Source: Eumeta japonica
Lineage: Eukaryota > Arthropoda > Insecta > Lepidoptera > Psychidae
Direction: 5' to 3'
NCBI GenBank assembly: GCA_005406025.1
Contig: BGZK01000870.1
Span: forward strand, 124,001 to 188,000
Length of the DNA: 64,000 nt
Program-made: the position numbers and the translations under genes
Shown: piece after piece, positions 60,570-64,000 of the stretch
Layout of the letters: the number at the start of each line of letters is the position of its first letter
How positions within the stretch are numbered: the first letter of the stretch is position 1
Notes under the pieces: generated by a model
The model's database searches: none
What the model saw: only the letters and a program-made list of their open reading frames with translations
What the model was told of the DNA's origin: nothing

Positions 60570-60570
<1 letters not shown>

Positions 60571-60638
<68 letters not shown>

Positions 60639-60655
60639 TGTGCATGTATGTATGT
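60571..60655. repeat. (TG)32 microsatellite with (TGTA) edge
   Basis: Perfect TG units 60571-60634, then CGCGTGTGCATGTATGTATG leading into the next repeat. It abuts the 5' end of the R1-clade LINE. Likely polymorphic in length. Confidence 0.97.
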
Positions 60656-62277
60656 AAACCTCTTATAACTTTTAAATAGCTTGACCGGTTCGAAACAAAC
60701 TTTGGCATTTTAAAGAGTTATATCAAACTTAGATTTCCTGAGAATTTGAACGGATTCGGAATGGTACATTCTAAGAAATTAAAAAAAAAAACTATGATTT
60801 TTTTTTAATGTGGTTTTTATGGAATAACTTTTAAACGGCTTTACAGATCGATTTCAAAAACTAATCAGTTCTTAACATTAAAAAATCACGTCAATCGCCG
60901 CCAAGCCGGTTTAAATCTATTGATTCATTTCCGAGATATCGTGAACGAAAAAAAGAGCAAAAAGTATTTGTTTCAAAATATTCTGAAATTTTGTACCTAA
61001 TTAAAAGCATATTCTTAATACTTTTGTAGAATATAAAAACTCGCGTCGATCACCACCGAGCCGGTCAAAATCGGTTGATTGTTCGAGAGATATTGCGAAT
61101 GAAAAAAATTACAAATTTTGTGCTTTTTCAATTGTGAATGAAAAAAAAAGTGATTTTTCCAAAATACTCCATAATTTTGTACATAATTAAATGTATTTTA
61201 TGAATTCTTTTATAAAATTTAAAAACCTGCGTTGATTGTCACTAGTTCAGTTAAAATCGATTTACTTGTTTAAAAGATGTCAAAAACAAAAAAAAAATCT
61301 TCTCTTAAAAAAATTCTAAACTTCTGTATCAAATGAAATTCGCTTTCTCAAATTTTTTAAAAGAAATAGAAATTTTTGAATTCTAAGTGCTCAGAACGTA
61401 TTATAACTCAAAAGTACTATATTTACTGATCTCAATATGTTTCAACACATTGGGTTTGAAAATAGCACGAAGTTTCAGGAGAGGCCTGAATGGTCAGCCG
61501 TAGTTTGGATATTTAAGCTCGCTAAGAAAATTTCAAAAACTCATAGACAAGTATATTTTGATATTCAAGGAGCTCAAAAACAAATCGGCAAATATCACAG
61601 CGGGAAGTTTTAGGGATGGCCTTCAGGATCAACCGTTTCTCCGATTTTTTTTTACACCTATTACTTTTTATTGTAACTGCACTTTCAATCCAAGTAATAC
61701 GTAGTCAGACTGTAGTTACTTTTATTTTTAACAATATACTATAAACAATTACTGAGCAACTGACATATTTTAGACTATCAATTAACGAGATTACGCTATT
61801 AATAGATAAGACTCCATTTAGCAACTAATGTTCCATTATTGTCATAAATCATAATGCATATGCGTCAAAAAATAATTGTGTTCGTATGCATACAGGTAAT
61901 AATTAATTGCTGTTGTGGGGGTGGGTTGTGAACGAGGAGCGAATCCATTGAACGTGTTTCACTAAAAAAAATAAAAAATCGGGTTGGCCTACAGCAACCC
62001 TGATACTTCCCGCAATTTTCGAGTTCGAAACATTAAAATATACAGGATTTAACGCGATTTTTCGAGTAAAAAACTTCGAGAATTTGATTCGATACACACG
62101 CACGCACGCACACACAGCCATACATACATACAAATACCATTGTAAAATCGTCAGGAGGCTTCCTAGGACCTCAAAACGTCAAGATCTGATAAAAACTCGA
62201 TTTTCGAAAAACGGGATAAAATCAATAACTTACCGATTTTCGAAAATTTTCAATTTCCTTGGCGGGAAGTTAAAAAA
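60656..62277 (+). repeat. Complex dispersed repeat with internal tandem units
   Basis: Non-coding, about 1.6 kb. Internal units recur at 60889, 61044 and 61230 (CGTCRATCRCCRCCRAGCCGG-like, spacing about 155 and 186 bp), each followed by a GAGATATCGTGAACGAAAAAA-like block and a TTCTGAAATTTTGTACCTAA-like block. It ends with CACGCACGCACGCACACACA near 62096, CATACATACATAC, a repeated CGATTTTCGAAAA word and TTCCTTGGCGGGAAGTTAAA (62256-62275). I recognise the ending as common in arthropod introns. The family is unknown to me. Confidence 0.7.
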
Positions 62278-62479
62278 ATGAATCGCCGCTCCAATAGATA
62301 ATTATAAATATATTTTCTATAGATAATAGTGTTTACCGTATAGTTTACCGTAGTGACATGGTAAACGAACCTCTGTGTAAATAGAATGAATTTATTGATT
62401 GTTTGTCTGGTCCTGTTCCTAGTTACAATCGTTTTTCTGTTTGCTGTTGTTGTTTATTTCATCATCGTCCTAGCGATAG

Positions 62480-62680
62480 CGGGCTCAGTGGGTTATCGAG
62501 CGAGCATTGTAGTGGGATAACAGCCGTCGACCCGCATTGGGCCAGCATGGGGAGTTTTAGGTCCAAGATCCTCTGCCTGAAATAAGAACATTGTGGGTGG
62601 GGACGTTTAAGAAGTGGGGTAAATAAAAACTTGACATACGAGCGTATTGTGCGCGTGAGGTGCACTCACACTGACATGGA
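62480..62680. repeat. Degenerate repeat fragment (candidate)
   Basis: CCGTCGACCCGCATTGGGCC near 62523 followed by AGCATGGGGAGTTTTAGGTC resembles the tail of lepidopteran SINE-type repeats. The rest (GTGCGCGTGAGGTGCACTCA near 62649) is unassigned. Confidence 0.35.
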
Positions 62681-62681
62681 A

Positions 62682-62712
62682 TAAGTGTACATATTCTTAT
62701 TTGTACACTTAT
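62682..62712. repeat. 11-bp inverted repeat
   Basis: ATAAGTGTACA pairs with TGTACACTTAT around a short AT-rich loop. Confidence 0.75.
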
Positions 62713-64000
62713 AAACATTTTATAAAACACGTTTATAAACGGATTCTACTGACATTTTTGTAACTTCAAAAAGTGATTGTTTTTGATATTCTGTTCAGTC
62801 AGGGTCTCTTATCTTTTTCGCTTTTAGGGTTTCTTTTTGTAATCATCGAGCGAGCACAGTATTCCGGTCGGATAGTAAACGGTGTTCTCTTTTGTAGTTT
62901 TGAAATATCTTAAGGAAACTCGTTTTGGTTAAATTAAGATATTAAAATTACAGAAGGACTAAATTTACAAACATTAGTTGGTTTACACTCATACAATAAA
63001 TTATTGGTATATTTAAGCACTAAACGTTCAAAAGTTTCTTCTACATCTATTGTCAAAACTGTTGATAAGTTTCTGCCTATTTAATAAATTTCGCATATGA
63101 TATCTTAATACCTGTGAGAAACTAAGCTTTGTTCGGCATTATTTAAGTTTGTCGTAGCAATATGAACTTCCTACGGGAAATGTTGCTTATGTGCATTTAT
63201 AACAAATAAATATTTACATAAATAATATGATATTATTGTATATCTATTCACTTTATTTCTGTAGTGTCAAATGTACTTTATGTTACATAGTGACATTTGT
63301 TGCTGGAGACCAATAACATAGCAACAATGTATTTACCTCAAAATTACACGAAGTGACGCTATTGGAAATAATGTATTTTGGTTTTTCATTAAAGATAACT
63401 TGAAAAGCGTAATAGTATCAAGGTACAAATTTCTATTGTGTATTTATTATAACAATAAGAGTGGTTAAAATGTATCCACTATTTATGTAAACTTATTTTT
63501 ATAAGCCCATAGTTTTCATTTTCTTTTTATTATTAAGAAAAGTTTTTAATCGCGTCGAGTCAGCATAGAGGGTATTAGGTTAAGTACTTCATTGTGAAAT
63601 AAATAGATCTTAGGAGAGCGTACTTTAGCAGCAGGGTAATACAAATATAAGTCTACAACAACTTCTAAGCAGCTCGTATCTTACGTAGAACTATAAACAA
63701 GAACACTGTTCCTTTTTTACATTTCTAGAGAATATGAATACGGCAAGGGAACACTGATGGTGTACAATTGGATACAAAACTATAAAATATTGATCAACTC
63801 CTCGTAACTAAACCTATGTTTAATTATAAGCAAAATTTAATATTTTTGTAACACGTTTCGTAGGTGCACATAATTTGATAATTATTAATAAAGTACGAGA
63901 GTTTATCATGAATGTACGTTTAGATTACAATTCAGTATACAAAACATTACAATATACACGGTGTTCTTCAACACGTCCGACAGAAATAAATAGAAATACT
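62713..64000. other. AT-rich DNA, nothing recognised
   Basis: No supported gene or repeat to the end of the window. Confidence 0.5.

Larger units (their letters stand above)
56883..60570 (-). mobile_element. R1-clade LINE inside a TG/AC microsatellite (Mino-like)
   Basis: About 3.7 kb on minus with ORF1 then ORF2, lying exactly between (TG)11 and (TG)32. In the element's own orientation both flanks are (AC)n. R1-clade LINEs include target-specific families, and the Mino type is known to insert in AC repeats. ORF1 is open to the 5' junction without an obvious start, and ORF2 runs into the 3' AC tract as Thr-His repeats, so both ends look truncated or reshaped by the microsatellite. Confidence 0.85.

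Noticed and set aside
60494..60679. 61-codon frame with a long Cys-Val run
   Set aside because: Reads through the (TG)n microsatellite. Not a protein.
1..64000. CRISPR arrays, bacterial operons, riboswitches
   Set aside because: Sequence is plainly eukaryotic (LINEs, SINE, mariner, microsatellites). No direct-repeat/spacer arrays or operon structure seen.

Overview
This window looks like a gene desert or very long intron from an insect, most likely a moth or butterfly (Lepidoptera). The background is AT-rich and crowded with short stop-broken reading frames. I found no exon chain, no operon-like layout and no reading frame that I can assign to a host protein. The lepidopteran call rests on the mobile-element flora: RTE, CR1/Jockey-group and R1-clade LINEs, mariner elements, a tRNA-derived SINE ending in (ATT)n, and several interspersed repeats that I recognise from moth and butterfly introns (GGGTTCCG...GTCCGTCCGT types and a TCTGCC/TACCC...GGGAAAT type). 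Species was not determined.

Layout. 1-10.1 kb: AT-rich DNA with GC-rich islands, a six-unit interstitial telomere-like tract, a ~540-bp foldback, a SINE and a dispersed-repeat fragment. 10.2-13.3 kb: RTE LINE remnants with the endonuclease split across the two strands. 14.4-16.9 kb: dispersed repeats and simple sequence. 18.1-20.1 kb: a CR1/Jockey-group LINE split by a nested ~770-bp repeat, whose second copy lies inverted at 29 kb. 21.8-22.8 kb: a mariner. 24.5-26.5 kb: a second CR1/Jockey-group LINE on the minus strand with its RT core deleted. 26.8-28 kb: a GC island plus clustered perfect hairpins and three copies of a palindromic 18-mer. 30-37 kb: Helitron-like and other repeats and a decayed DDE transposase. 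37-47 kb: mostly empty AT-rich DNA with GC islands. 47.5-50.1 kb: two head-to-head TIR elements. 51-53.2 kb: a Jockey-type LINE that keeps its 5' leader, ORF1 and poly(A) tail but no ORF2. 53.9-55.1 kb: a second mariner with intact TIRs. 56.9-60.6 kb: a large R1-clade LINE on the minus strand sitting between two (TG)n tracts. 60.6-62.3 kb: a complex repeat with internal tandem units.

Every protein-like sequence here is a mobile-element relic with stops, frameshifts or lost catalytic residues, so there are no functional pathways to describe. The points most worth following are the R1-clade LINE inside a TG/AC microsatellite (expected of the AC-repeat-targeting Mino type), the ORF1-only LINE, the split-strand RTE endonuclease, the foldback and TIR elements, the palindromic 18-mer cluster, and the recurring GC-rich islands, which are candidate conserved regulatory DNA.
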